From: Ramazzottius varieornatus
Lineage: Eukaryota > Tardigrada > Eutardigrada > Parachela > Ramazzottiidae
Length of the DNA: 64,000 nt
Assembly (NCBI GenBank): GCA_001949185.1
Contig: BDGG01000001.1
Location: 8,626,721-8,690,720, forward strand
Direction: 5' to 3'
Part shown: one piece after another, positions 43,501 to 54,230 of the stretch
Position numbering within the stretch: the first letter of the stretch is position 1
How the letters are laid out: every line of letters starts with the position of its first letter
Position numbers and translations under genes: made by a program
Notes under the pieces: generated by a model
Databases searched by the model: none
The model's input: only the letters and a program-made list of their open reading frames with translations
What the model was told of the DNA's origin: nothing

Positions 43501-46204
43501 TTCACCTGATAACATGAGTAACGAAACCTAGAGAAATTGGAAGGAGAGAATTTCATATTCAAAGCCAGAGCACTACCGTGCAGCACGACGGATCCGAGGT
43601 CATATCGCTTCATGAATTTATGTACCCATCCGTTACTTCCGGTGAACCCTTTGATCTGCAGTCTTTGCGCAATGTCCAGGGCTTCTTGCTTCAGATCATT
43701 CCTGGAAAGCGGCATGTCTCTCGCATGACAGTCCTCCACAAACTTCAGCAGTACTTTCTCCACTTCTTCGAACTTTCGTATTGTGATGATCTTCTTCGGA
43801 GTTTTGTCATCCTCTGGAGTTGACAAAAACAACTCTCTCTTCTTGTCCAATCGACGCACCGTGGTTTTGGACTTGATATTAAATATTCGCATCACCTCAC
43901 TCAAACACATCTGAAACCAATCGCGAGATCACAACAGCACGATAGAAAATCTCGAACGATGAAATCGATGAATTTGGCCAAGCGCAGGCTTACCTTCTTC
44001 GGATACAGTCGCAGGATTTCTTTCTTGTCTTTCAGCGTCAAACGTTTCCGTGCTCGTCCAGCCGTGTTAACCTCCATCTGCGTAGCCATGGTGGAATACA
44101 GTAACAATGTCTGGAAGCTTTGAGCAGTAAAGAGAGAGATTGCTTGCGAATTAAGAAAGAAGCAATCAGTCAAATGTGCAACGGTGCTTGTTGCACGAGT
44201 AGAACGAATCAAGTGAATGGGGAATCAACTACAATTTCTTGTAGTCCCTATGGACCGCCATGTTTTTGGTTAGCGATACGGTGATCTGCATGATTCGGTC
44301 AAATTAAAGCAATTGACACATCTCGGAGGTAGGACTGTAAGCCTAACACGTATTGCGGCAGCTTCATCTACTGTAATGGTCAGTTGAGGTTTCCCTATGT
44401 CCACTCGTTTTCGGTCTTCGGCCACGGCGTTGGTCGCACGTAGAGTACGTTCTGGTTTCAGTTGCACTGGCTAACCATTCGCGTTGGTCCTTTTACAAAC
44501 AATAATCCGCTTTGGTTCTTGTTTCTCACAACCTCCGCCAAGAAACTACGAACCAATGGGCCGCATAAATTACTCCCGTAAGGTTGTAATTGAACCGAAA
44601 AGAACTCCACGGTCACATCCCGAGTTTCTCCCCCGTGTATCTGAGAGAGCTGGAGTTTTACGTGGTCTGACAGGTCGGAGTTCAGGCTATTGTAGACGTA
44701 CACGACATCTGAATCTCGTGGTTAATGAAATTCATGATAAGCGAACGTGGAAAATTTTTTTTGGGCATGTTGAGGTCGTCCAATCGCATCGATGGGTGAC
44801 GTCGATACAGCTAGACTCGAGGTGGTACACAGTCTGGGTGTGATACCAAGGAGGAAGTGACGGCTCGGTGCATCAGCCTTCCACCTGTTCCTTAGCGTGC
44901 TCAGAGACCCCTTATTATTGAGAAATAAAGCTGAAGAGGATGAAGGGTAGGATGGCGGTTGAGAAATTCGTAAAATGCAAAGAGCGCTAATAAAGTTGCG
45001 TGTGAACAATGTTCCGTCTAGAGAACTCCATGAACATATCATGCGGGACAATCTCTGCCGGAAAGCAGGACGAGTTAACAGCCGGCCATGGCGAGTTGCT
45101 GGATAGAGTTAGCGAACAAGGAAGTACATTGAGCTGACCAGCAAGAGTACGTGAATGCAACGCACGTGTACATTGCATCGCACACACGTATCAGAACAGT
45201 CCAGGAAAAACGTCATGTCCGGTCGGGTAGTTATAGGAAGGGAAAACAGGACTCATGATGCCCTTGAACGCAAGCTCGTCCCGCTACAATGTTCTCTTGA
45301 ATTTGACGCACATCTTGAGAATTTGGTTGTACGTGATGTCGACCATCAGTATTTCGGGAGCTGCAGCGAAAAGCGTTCTCATCTTACTTACCGTACTTTA
45401 AGTTTGGATTAAGAACAGCAGAGTACCTGAAATTCCGACGGAGAGACTGAATTCAAAAACAGGGGTGTCCATTGTAATATCGCATAAAAGAGGTGCTTGA
45501 ATTAATGATTAAATCGGGGTGCATACAGCCAAGATATTAGGGTGATGCATACAGCATCACCCTAATATTTTTTTAGGAAATGTTGAAACATCTTTCATGG
45601 GCAGTTTACTACCTATTTGAGGGAAGATATTTGAGATCTTATTTGCGCCAAATTTCAAGAGGAAAGATGGAAGCGTTCCATTGAGAAGAATTTCTAAGCT
45701 AGGGGTACCGAAAACGGCAGAAACCGCCAATCAAGTGCAGCGATAGGCGACAATCAAACAAGCAGTGATATCAGTGCAGGTGTTATTTGCTGGCGTGATG
45801 ACGTCACTCGCAGAACTATCGAGGGAATACAGTAAAGTTTTTACGGGCTGTTCATAGGCGGAGTGATGGTAGAGAAGCCTCTGCTCAAAAACGGCAAAGT
45901 CGTCGGTTGGGATGTCGCGTTCGAACCGAAAAGAGAATTCGCAGTCGACATGGCTGGCTTCGCAGTGTCTGTGAAATTGCTGATGGACCGTCCGGAAGCT
46001 CGGTTTGACTTCGATCAACCACCTGGACATCAGGAAACTTATTTCTTGAAAAGTCTGGGTTTAAAGAAGAGGAATATGGAACCGAAGGCCAAGAACTGTA
46101 CGCAGGTGCTGGTGTGGCATACCAAGACAAAAGAGCCGATCTTGATCCTGGAGAAAATTCTGAACCAAATAGGCAAACAAACGGACAAAGGCATGGAAGT
46201 ATAG
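40590..46204 (+). CDS. Beta-1,3-glucuronyltransferase (GT43 family), two exons
   Basis: Exon 1 40590-41127 and exon 2 45858-46204 join in frame (phase 1; donor GCAG|GTAAGG, acceptor TTCATAG|GC), giving 294 residues. Type II membrane protein: membrane segment at residues about 13-34. Catalytic domain: PIYIITPTYARPNQK, HWIVVEDSD, LPYTHLHIPTP, RGVLQRNEGLRWLRE, the Mn/UDP-binding FADDDNGYDLELF (D152-D154), then VWPVAFAG joined to GVMV in exon 2, NGKVVGWDVAFEP, AVDMAGFAVSVK and NCTQVLVWHT. This family adds glucuronic acid to galactose in the Golgi (proteoglycan linker or HNK-1-type glycans); the acceptor cannot be chosen from sequence. The 4.7 kb intron holds a Tigger element. An AATAAA lies at 46586-46591. 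Confidence 0.92.
42569..44337 (-). mobile_element. Tigger/pogo DNA transposon with perfect inverted ends
   Basis: Ends CAGTCCTACCTCCGAGATGT (from 42569) and the exact complement (to 44337) are perfect over at least 27 bp and flanked by TA on both sides, the pogo/Tigger target site. The 1769-bp element encodes one spliced minus-strand transposase. It sits in the intron of the GT43 gene, antisense to it. Confidence 0.95.
42886..44089 (-). pseudogene. Tigger transposase (CENP-B/DDE), 3' frame break
   Basis: Exon 1 44089-43994 (MATQMEVNTAGRARKRL..., HTH start), exon 2 43910-43577 (CENP-B DNA-binding region) and exon 3 from 43505 join in frame with GT-AG introns. The DDE core has catalytic Asp in FNCDETGTQY, LLLLDNFSAH and SKVQPLDKG (29 residues between the last two). 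A 35-bp tandem duplication (28-bp identical units at 42877-42904 and 42912-42939) brings a stop at 42886. The usual C-terminal block NVLDAVKWVVRGW is still readable just beyond in another frame. It would bind the inverted repeats and cut at TA if whole. Confidence 0.9.
45738..45835. repeat. Half copy of a TTACTGTATTCCC-type MITE
   Basis: About 95 bp (AGGCGACAATCAAACAA... to ACTATCGAGGGAATACAGTA) match the right half of the element at 52922-53135. The left half is missing. It ends 23 bp before exon 2 of the GT43 gene. Confidence 0.75.
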
Positions 46205-46612
46205 ACCAACTCTTGCCCGGGTTGTCTCCGGAAACTTTCTCGCGATCTAGCGGTATGATAGTCTGTGTTGCTCAATGAGTCATGACATCATCCTTCGGTT
46301 CCAGAACAACCAGGAGAGTATAGCACAGAAATTTTTTCTACGTAATTTTTTCGGCGTTGAATCTGTTCCTTTTCGTCGTGCAATTTTGTCGTTTTAGTTT
46401 TTAACTTTTCTCTGTTTGACTTCAGATTTCTTTCGAGTTCTATTGTGAGGTCACGCATCTTCACCGATTATATTATTTATTGTCTTTTCCCGCAAAACTA
46501 AATTTAAATTTTCATGTACTTGAAGTTTCATTTATCAGTTTCATGAAACAAAATTTTTGTGTCGGAAACACGTCGAATGGTTGAAAATAAAATTCAGGAA
46601 TATAAATGTCAT
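46205..46612. other. Space between converging GT43 gene and SKI2-like locus
   Basis: 408 bp, AT-rich, holding the 3' UTRs of both. A plus-strand AATAAA is at 46586-46591. Confidence 0.5.
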
Positions 46613-47014
46613 CTAGTCGGGAGTGTACAAACTTCCCACAAAGGCAATATCTCTCTTCAAAGACTTGGATCCCGCTTTCATCTTATCCACCAAAAAGATG
46701 TTACCAAAGATCTTTGCGGTGTTCTTGACGTTCTTACAGACCTTATCCAGTCTTTTCATCGTCCTAATGATAATACCTTCTTGGACATCGGTCATTTTCG
46801 TAATGTCCACAAACTTCATGCCGGCGCACCAATTGTAAACCATGTCTGCCAGGCCGACGTTCAGCTGGTCCGCCATCTGGCTCGTCGCTTGCTTCATCCC
46901 CTCCTCGCGCTGCTTAATGTCGGTCATCGTTACTATCGACCTCATCGTGCCGATTCCTACAAAGAACACATTTTTTAGAATGTTCGCTTCCATTTGGTCC
47001 ATTTGAGAGCTCAG

Positions 47015-47290
47015 CACACTTATTCGACGAGATCGTTTTTCCAGTGGCGCCCGCTTTCGGTTTACTGGCTGAGAACCTGCGCTACTCGAAAAAAAACACT
47101 CTTGTCGAGTTTGAATTCTTTGCCCGAGTTATGCACGTCTGCAGTGTCACTGGCTAGGGGCGCTCGCCACTTGGAAAAATACGGTGCTGTCGAGTCTGTT
47201 TTTTTCTCCAAGTGGCGCACGTTATTAATGGCGTTGGCTGGAGCCGTGCACCGCTTCGGAAGACAACCTTGTCCAGTTTGTTTGCCTAGG
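47015..47290. repeat. Two palindromic CAAGTGGCGCACG elements
   Basis: Copies at about 47022-47105 (diverged, ending CTTGTCGAG) and 47190-47280 (TCCAAGTGGCGCACG ... CCTTGTCC), plus a half arm GCCACTTGG near 47168. They lie between SKI2-like exons. Confidence 0.75.
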
Positions 47291-48332
47291 TTACCTTCGG
47301 AAAATCCAAAGTAAGGTACTTTGTTGTGAAGTGGTGTGTTCAGGAACGATCACTGACATTCTTGCAGTAGAGGAGGGACTATCAGTTGGTCTTTCGCCTT
47401 GCCCTAGAGACTAGGCCAGACAACAGAGCGGCAATCTCGGCTGGTTCACGTTCGGTGAAGACGTTGGCGAACATGCATTCCGCGACCACCAGGTCTTACT
47501 CTGAGGTGGATACTCCTCAGGCAACACGACCTCGAAGCGTCGCCGTGTCGTTCTGATCGACATACCTCATCTCCTTCAGCACCTCCACTCGCTCGCGGTA
47601 TTCTGGCAGGAACTATAGGCGATAGGCAGTAGGTGACGCAGGCGGGCAATTTCTTCTATGTGCTTCATTTACTTGTTGAACACTTTCCTCTGAAATACTA
47701 GAAAGAAAAACATTCACCAGTCGGATTTTTTCTGAATTATTTTCGAAAATAACAAGAAACAATTTACTTTTATGTTTATACATGGATGGAAAATTTAGAA
47801 AAATCCACAGAAGTTTTCCAGTCGACTTTCTAAACGGGAAAATTTACCCTTACGTGATCGTCACCGAATTCTGGGCACCAGATACAGTTAAAAGACTTAA
47901 GACTGATTTCCGTCGCCACCAGGTTATCCAACTCATGGGTGCCGTTAGCCGTACGAAGTTCGTGTCATGATTGCATGAGGAGGCGCAGCTAAACGCACCC
48001 CTACTGTAAAATCAGCTGATCCCAAAATTGTGAGACCCCTAGACAAAGTTATAGTGGCAGCCCCGCGTTGTCGGGTCAAGTTCAAACGGTGCACTTCCCC
48101 CCTGACGGATCATGACACGAACGTTTTTGGCGAGCTGCATCCATGATCCAACTGATCCACGAGGTCCACGTCCGCCATCTTGAAATCCTTCGTCGGCGTC
48201 AAGATATTCACTCGGCTTGTGGAAGCAGTCGCGGTCTGCGCTGCTGTCTTCTCTATCAATATTTGTCTTGTTTCCTGAAGAAGAAGCGAAATAATCAGTA
48301 TCCAGGCGCCCAACAGACACACTCGAAAAGAT

Positions 48333-48393
48333 AATTTTCCCAAGTGGCGCACGTATCCAGTGTTAAGGCTAGAAGCGTGCGCCACTTTAAAAC
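48333..48393. repeat. Palindromic CAAGTGGCGCACG element
   Basis: CCCAAGTGGCGCACG ... AAGCGTGCGCCACTTT, in an SKI2-like intron. Confidence 0.85.
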
Positions 48394-48867
48394 TGGCTCA
48401 TTCCAAGTTCCCATTACTGTATTGTCGTTTCACTTTCTCGGTTCTATATTTTGATTACTTCAAGTTGACAGTTTTCAAAATCAAATTATCTTGTTGTTCT
48501 TCCATTGCCGACTTGCTGTTGGTGCTCGCCGCTTCCGCCGACGACCTACTGGCATTCACCTCGGCTTTAATGATGGCGTGGACAGCGTTGCGGATCACTC
48601 GTCCATCGATACGTTGTACCGCGGAGCTTTACTGGTGTTGGCGTACTCTGAGAAGCTTCGCTTCATCATGTCCGTGATGGAGATGGTGCCGATGCGGAGT
48701 AGCTGCAGGATCATTCCGTAGGTCAACCGGAACTGCGATTCTAACTTCATTGGCACGCCTAAAATCATCTGTTGCAGCTTGCTGATGTCCGATATCCTTG
48801 CTGTCTTACTAAAACGACGAGAAAGGTCAATGATAGAAAGTATCCAGACTTCACGCAAATTCAGCAA

Positions 48868-48945
48868 CATTGTTTTCACCAAGTGGCGCATCTTTACGGT
48901 ATTACGGGTTGGAAGCGTGCGCCAGTTTGTAAACGATGTTATCGA
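48868..48945. repeat. Palindromic CAAGTGGCGCACG element
   Basis: CCAAGTGGCGCATC ... GGAAGCGTGCGCCAGTTTG, in an SKI2-like intron. Confidence 0.85.
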
Positions 48946-50403
48946 GTTTGCTTGGTCCGAGTCTCCATTCCCAAATATGAACGTATCCCAGAATGATGAC
49001 GTTTCCGGTCTTGTCCAGTCCTCGACGACCAGCTCGACCGGACATCTGAATATACTCCCTGGGTCTCAAGTCGCGAAACTCCAGCCCGTCATGTTTGTTT
49101 ATGCTGTCAAAGACGACCGTTCTTGCTAGCATATTCACCCCCATCGCAAACCTCTCTGTCGCGAAAAATATCTGCAAAACCATGCACGTTTTTTTTAACC
49201 GATGAACGACGAAAACCCCTTTCAAGCCAAAAAATGAATGCTGGGAAATACCTTCACAACAACTTCCTGAAACAACATCTCGGCCGCTTGTTTCAGAATG
49301 GGCAGAATGCCACTGTGATGAATACCAACTCCACGCTCCAAGTAATATTCCAGCCGTTTGATCTGCGGCAGATCGCGATCGCTTTCGTTCAGCCTGGACA
49401 CCACTCTCCAGAAGAATGAGTTGATCAAATGCCTAAGGTGGACCACTTTGTCAGCCCAGGAAAAGTTTCAATCAGATGAGCCAAATAGTTCTACTGTAAA
49501 GTCGTCGAAGTCGGTAAAACCAAAGGAGGACCCCCCTTAGCTTCCGATTCAAACTCGTCAAAAGATCCATGCTTACTTCTCTTTCTGGGTGGTCAGGTCC
49601 AGCGATGAGACCATGTCACCCAGTTCGTTACAGCGGTTTCTTGAGAAGACAAAGGCGATGACAGGCATCAGTTCTTTCTGTTGGACATAGTCCATGAAGG
49701 CCAGCCAGACAGTCTTGTCCTGCTTGGGCGGAAGTCGAGCGTTGTTCGACATGTTTCGTAAGTTGTTCTTTTTCTCAAAGTTTTTCTGGATGGCTACCGC
49801 GCCGGCGTGGTTGGTTGGTTGGTTGGTTGAAGTTCGTCCTTCGTGTTCACTATAAATAACAACCAAAATTACTTCAAAGAATCCCAAGTGAAACTGGTGA
49901 GTTCGAGCTTCGAGAAATATCGCAGTTCTTACCGATGACCAAATCCTTGTCGATCGTTTTGCTTCCCACGCAAACGTACAGATAATGGTCCCGAGGAACA
50001 GGTCGCTTCGGTGCACTCGCCTGTGAGGAGACCCACGTCTTCGAAATTCTGTTTGAAGTCACGGTACTACTCGTACTTCTGGTTGGACAATGCCTTGATA
50101 GGCGGAGTGTGGACACAGTGGGACTTGGCTCGGAGAGGAAGCGCGCTGGCGTACTCGACCACCACGGTCTTGCCGGCGGAAGTGTGCGCCGCGACGAAGA
50201 CGCTTTGGTGCTAGAGAAAAAACGACAAGAGTAAGGTCCCGAGAATAAATGTCCAAAGAACGAAATGTTTGACAAATAAAGTAAAGGTTCAAATGCGAAC
50301 TCCGGAAACGAATTCGACTGATCGTTTCAACAGGTTGCGCAATATTCCAGTTAATAACACTGGTAATGTGGGCTAATTGGGAAACCAATCAAACTTGGCC
50401 AGA

Positions 50404-50478
50404 TTGTTTTATCAAGTGGCGCATACTTCCGGCCATCACATTGTGGACGCGCGCCACTCGGAAAGCCAATCCTGTCGA
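50404..50478. repeat. Palindromic CAAGTGGCGCACG element
   Basis: TCAAGTGGCGCATACTTCC ... GCGCGCCACTCGG with CCTGTCGAGTTTG after it, in an SKI2-like intron. Confidence 0.8.
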
Positions 50479-51174
50479 GTTTGTTTGCCAAGCTTCCAAA
50501 TATCACTTACGTTTTCGAGATGAAGAGCGGCTCGTTTCTGGAAAGCGTCCAGCTCGAAGGGATACGTATGAGCCATATTCAGTACCCGGTCCTTGAAGTC
50601 GTGTAACGGTACTGTGATATCCACTTTGAAGGCCCATTCTTTCGAGCTAGGTGCGTCTAAAACGATCTTACAGTAGATTAAAACTGTTTGCGAAGTAACA
50701 AGAGCCGGTTCGACGCTTAACGTTGTGACTGCAGATTTTCAACACATTCTTTCCAACCGCACTACTTTCGAAGAACTGTTCGGGTTTTAGTTCTCTATAG
50801 ATGTCTCCGTAGGCAGATATCTCCAGCAAGCGTAGGTTGTCGGCCCGGATATTTTGCCGTACTGGTTTGGCACTTGATGAGCTTGCGGACAGTCCTCGAA
50901 GCATCTTGACAAGACCCATTTCTCTTTCGTCCACTATATCGGCGATACCGTTCACCGTTCCTTCGAATGAGATTTCGGTTACCTGGCCAAGCTTCGGGGT
51001 CATTCAATCCGGTAGGCTATCGACTGAGCGATCCAGAAGAGTGAGCATCCATCTCGAATCCGCTCGTATCAACCTGTCAACTGCTTCATCTTCAATTCTT
51101 ATTTAAAGTAATATTCCAATCGTCTGGCACGAGTCAGCATGGGTTTATGAGCTCGGCAAATAAATAAGACAGGA

Positions 51175-51325
51175 TTATTTGCCAAGTGGCGCACGTAATC
51201 AGTGTTATCGGTTGAAAACGTGCATCGCTTGGTAAAACAATCTTGTCGAGTTTGACTGTTTCTCCATGTGGCGCACAATGTCAGTGTTATTGGCTGGAGC
51301 GTGCGCGACTTGGGAAACTCACATC
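51175..51325. repeat. Two adjacent palindromic CAAGTGGCGCACG elements
   Basis: First copy about 51177-51250 (GCCAAGTGGCGCACG), second about 51248-51320 (CATGTGGCGCACA ... GCGTGCGCGACTTGG). They share the ATCTTGTCGAGTTTG border. Intron of the SKI2-like locus. Confidence 0.85.
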
Positions 51326-51912
51326 TCATTTACCTCGCGCCATCCTCCCGAGCCTGTTCGTAAACGGACCTCGATCCAGTACAAGTTCGAAATGCGGCGG
51401 TGCCAGTTTCCATTCGGTCTCCAAAGGTTCCGGATCAGGTTGTAGGGGAGAAAAATGTTGTAGGTCCGGCAGGGTGAGCAAGTCTTTCAGTAGGACTTCC
51501 GGTTGAATTTCCAGCTCGGCTCTGGCCAAGGCCACTCGACGTCCATCCAGCGAAGCTTTTCCATGGTGCAAGTAATCGAGCAGCACGTGGTTGGGTACCT
51601 TAACTTCTCGCAAATACGGCATAGGTTGGCCAGCTCCTTCCTTCCACTGCGCATCGGACAGATGACCGAATGTGTTCAGCTCCTTGCTTCCACATAGCAA
51701 ATTTTCCATCATTCCCGCTTGCTCCATTCTCGGTGGATTTCCTTCGTTCCTTCATTCCCTCTCGAGCAAAGATAGAGCGAAACAGCGTTGTTTTCTCCGT
51801 ATAGAAGAGTCGATTCACAAGCCCTTCTTACACTCATGCGAAGATCTGAACTCAGTAGTCTGTAGCCATCCGAACTGTCCAGTGTCCACTCTTATATAAA
51901 CCCGATGTGGAC

Positions 51913-51944
51913 TGACATGACATGACATGACATGACGTGACATG
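51913..51944. repeat. TGACA pentanucleotide repeat upstream of the SKI2-like locus
   Basis: About six TGACA/TGACG units, some 190 bp before the start codon of the SKI2-like gene. It overlaps no gene. Confidence 0.9.
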
Positions 51945-52921
51945 TCTTTGTGACGTTCCGGTAACGGCGTGCGACTTCACCCAGCCGTAGAGGTGGGTCA
52001 GACAGCAACCGTCCAATGAGCGAAGAAATTTGGCTTGACCAGTCCACATCCACCCTGTGCCTGCGTAAGATCTTCACGCTGCATCGTTTCACCCTTGGTC
52101 ACTGTGTCAGTCTCGATTGCTCCGTCCGAGCACCTGAGCAGCCTTCCTCTTGTGCGTGCTCCTTGTGTCGAACAATTGGTTGCTCTCGTGAAATCACGAA
52201 GGCAACCTGCATCACGAAAATTTTCATGAAAGCTAAGTCTTTTTGACTTTAAAGGTCCTAGCCGTCTCTTCTCGTTACAATATTGTTCAATCATTCTATC
52301 CAGCAGTTCTCAAAGCGAAGTCGGGTAAAAAAACACGAGCTCCAAGTTGTCAAATCTGCTTCCACAAAATCTGCTGAGCTATCCGAATATCGCACCTATA
52401 CGGGAGCGAACATCAGAAAAAAATCAGAGAAACACCGGGTAGAATTCTAAGGAGTCTGCACTGTACTCTCAATTTCTGGTAATGCAGCTGCAAGGGTTTT
52501 TTATCACTGTTTTGCAGTGCAGCATTAGGCAACTAACGAGTTGGCATGTAATTGTGATCTTCGTTCCTCTCTTGCGGACAAGTCGGCTCATCTAGATCTC
52601 TTTGTGGTATGGCCAGACTGAACTACATCTAATCAAGCGAGAGAGCGCGCCGACTGACAAGTCACCATCCACATGCCTTGCATCCCAGGTTACTCTCTCC
52701 GAAAGATAGAGAGGCGGCTTCCGGGTTGACCCAATCAACTTCATGATTTATATCTCGAAAACTACAAAATCTATCAATTGTAAGTCAATTTCGCCGGCCT
52801 AGCTAGCCTGGTAGAGCCGGACAGAGAGATATCTCTCAATAACGGTCTGGGGAATATGATAAAATGTGACATACTCGGATGAAAGTTATACATGCAGGTG
52901 CAGGAAACAACAAAACGGAAT
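51945..52921. other. Intergenic between divergent SKI2-like and SREK1IP1-like genes
   Basis: No gene recognised. Several short frames lack motifs. Confidence 0.5.
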
Positions 52922-53135
52922 TACTGTATTCCCTCGAAAGTTCTGCGAATCACGTGACTGTCATGGTAGACACGGTATCATCCGGCGGGGAACAGAAAGT
53001 ATCTATACCTTCAATCAAAGACTGCTCCCCTGTCAAGTAAATGATAGGCGACAATCAAACAATCAGGGATACCAGTGCGGGTGTAATTTACTGGCATGAT
53101 AACGCAATTCGCACAACTATCGAGGGAATACAGTA
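52922..53135. repeat. 214-bp MITE with TACTGTATTCCCTCGA inverted ends
   Basis: Left end TACTGTATTCCCTCGAAAGTT and right end AACTATCGAGGGAATACAGTA are inverted over at least 20 bp with few mismatches. The right half recurs at 45738-45835. Confidence 0.85.
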
Positions 53136-53339
53136 ATATTAGGGGAAAAATCATCAAAATGAATTTTTCCATTCGATACACGATATTAGACGCGGCACCC
53201 TAGCGCCGGGCGCCAGTGCAGGTCTGCCGTTAGATTTCTGACTTGAATAGCACAGAATCACATGATTCCATGCTATGTCAAATTCTATGCACAAATCGTT
53301 TCGCTCGTCCGCATAAAAACATAGCATAACGAACCGGAA

Positions 53340-53669
53340 ATGCGCGAGTTCTGCGGGGTAGATTTCCCGCTTTCAGTCGGAAACGTGGCTACGCATCAAA
53401 ATTTTTCTTCCGTTCCACTCTTGAGATCTTCCGCATTTGTTCTCTCCCTCGATGGTTGTTCGGCTACGGCTCGACGAAGTAAGCTCAAGAGACTCTTGGC
53501 TATCGGTTTAGCGGTTGAATTTCTGAAGTTCCGACTGAAGGCTCGTCTTAAAAGAAATTTAACTTCCGCTCCTCTTCGCTACCACACGGGATGGGCTCGT
53601 TCATCAAGGAATCTTGGTCGCCCAACATCTTATCTAGCTTCAGCTGAGAGCTTCGTGCTTGAGCCGTAA
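53340..53669 (+). CDS. Hypothetical basic 109-residue ORF
   Basis: ATG-initiated, uninterrupted and Arg/Lys-rich, with a helical stretch RSKLKRLLAIGLAVEFLKFR that could be an amphipathic or membrane-binding helix. No family recognised and no splice partner. It lies 560 bp upstream of the SREK1IP1-like gene on the same strand. Confidence 0.3.
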   Translation: MREFCGVDFPLSVGNVATHQNFSSVPLLRSSAFVLSLDGCSATARRSKLKRLLAIGLAVEFLKFRLKARLKRNLTSAPLRYHTGWARSSRNLGRPTSYLASAESFVLEP

Positions 53670-54230
53670 TCATCACCTTCGAATCTCAGTGCCTTTTGGT
53701 ATCTCGTTCTACACCTTGAGCCGCGCAGAGTTACTCGCGAACTGGTAAGGGTTGTCAGCTGCAACCTGACGCAACAGGGTAATTAGATGGCGCGGGCTGT
53801 AGGTGAGCCTTTCCTTCTTGCTCCGTTGGGACTTCTCAGGCTCCTCCTGGCTTCCCCCATCTTCTGACATTTCCGACGACAGTAGATATCAACAATATCA
53901 AGCAGCCCAAAGGAATCGTAGTGAAAAACATCACCGGAAACACTGCAAGTCGGAAAATAAACTTTCGAAAATTGAAATCTGGAATTTCAAACTTAACAGG
54001 TTAATCGGGCAATCAACTCAGCTTGTACAGAATTCGAAATTCTGTGCACCGATATTAGGGAAAACATAAGCCGTGGATATCTGCACAGCATAAGTTTTAT
54101 GCATATGCTGGGATGGCCTTATGTTTGACGTGCGAAAAGCATCTATTCACTTGTCAGTCCATCTCCATCGCCAAGTACGTGTCCATCATTGATATTTCTT
54201 CCTACTTACTGGTTCACGGAACCGAGAAAG

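Larger units (their letters stand above)
46613..51727 (-). pseudogene. SKI2-like RNA helicase (superkiller complex), disrupted
   Basis: Recognisable exons on the minus strand: 51727-51334 (N-terminus, KDLLTLPDLQHF), about 51003-50740, about 50660-50511 (FELDAFQKRAALHLEN), 50210-49933 (Walker A block [23 protein letters not shown]), about 49860-49577 (PVIAFVFSRNRCNELG), about 49427-49252 ([15 protein letters not shown]), about 49181-48960 ([32 protein letters not shown]), about 48808-48595 (LESQFRLTYGMILQLLR), about 47620-47400 and about 46950-46613 (C-terminal DIAFVGSLYTPD). SKI2 feeds RNA to the cytoplasmic exosome. Here the block between GLLTG and RPVPRDHYLY is missing, removing the DExH and SAT motifs. 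In-frame stops occur at 50069-50067, 47519-47517 and 47498-47496. It is a pseudogene unless the assembly is wrong here. A GGTT microsatellite is in an exon at 49809-49829. Confidence 0.85.
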
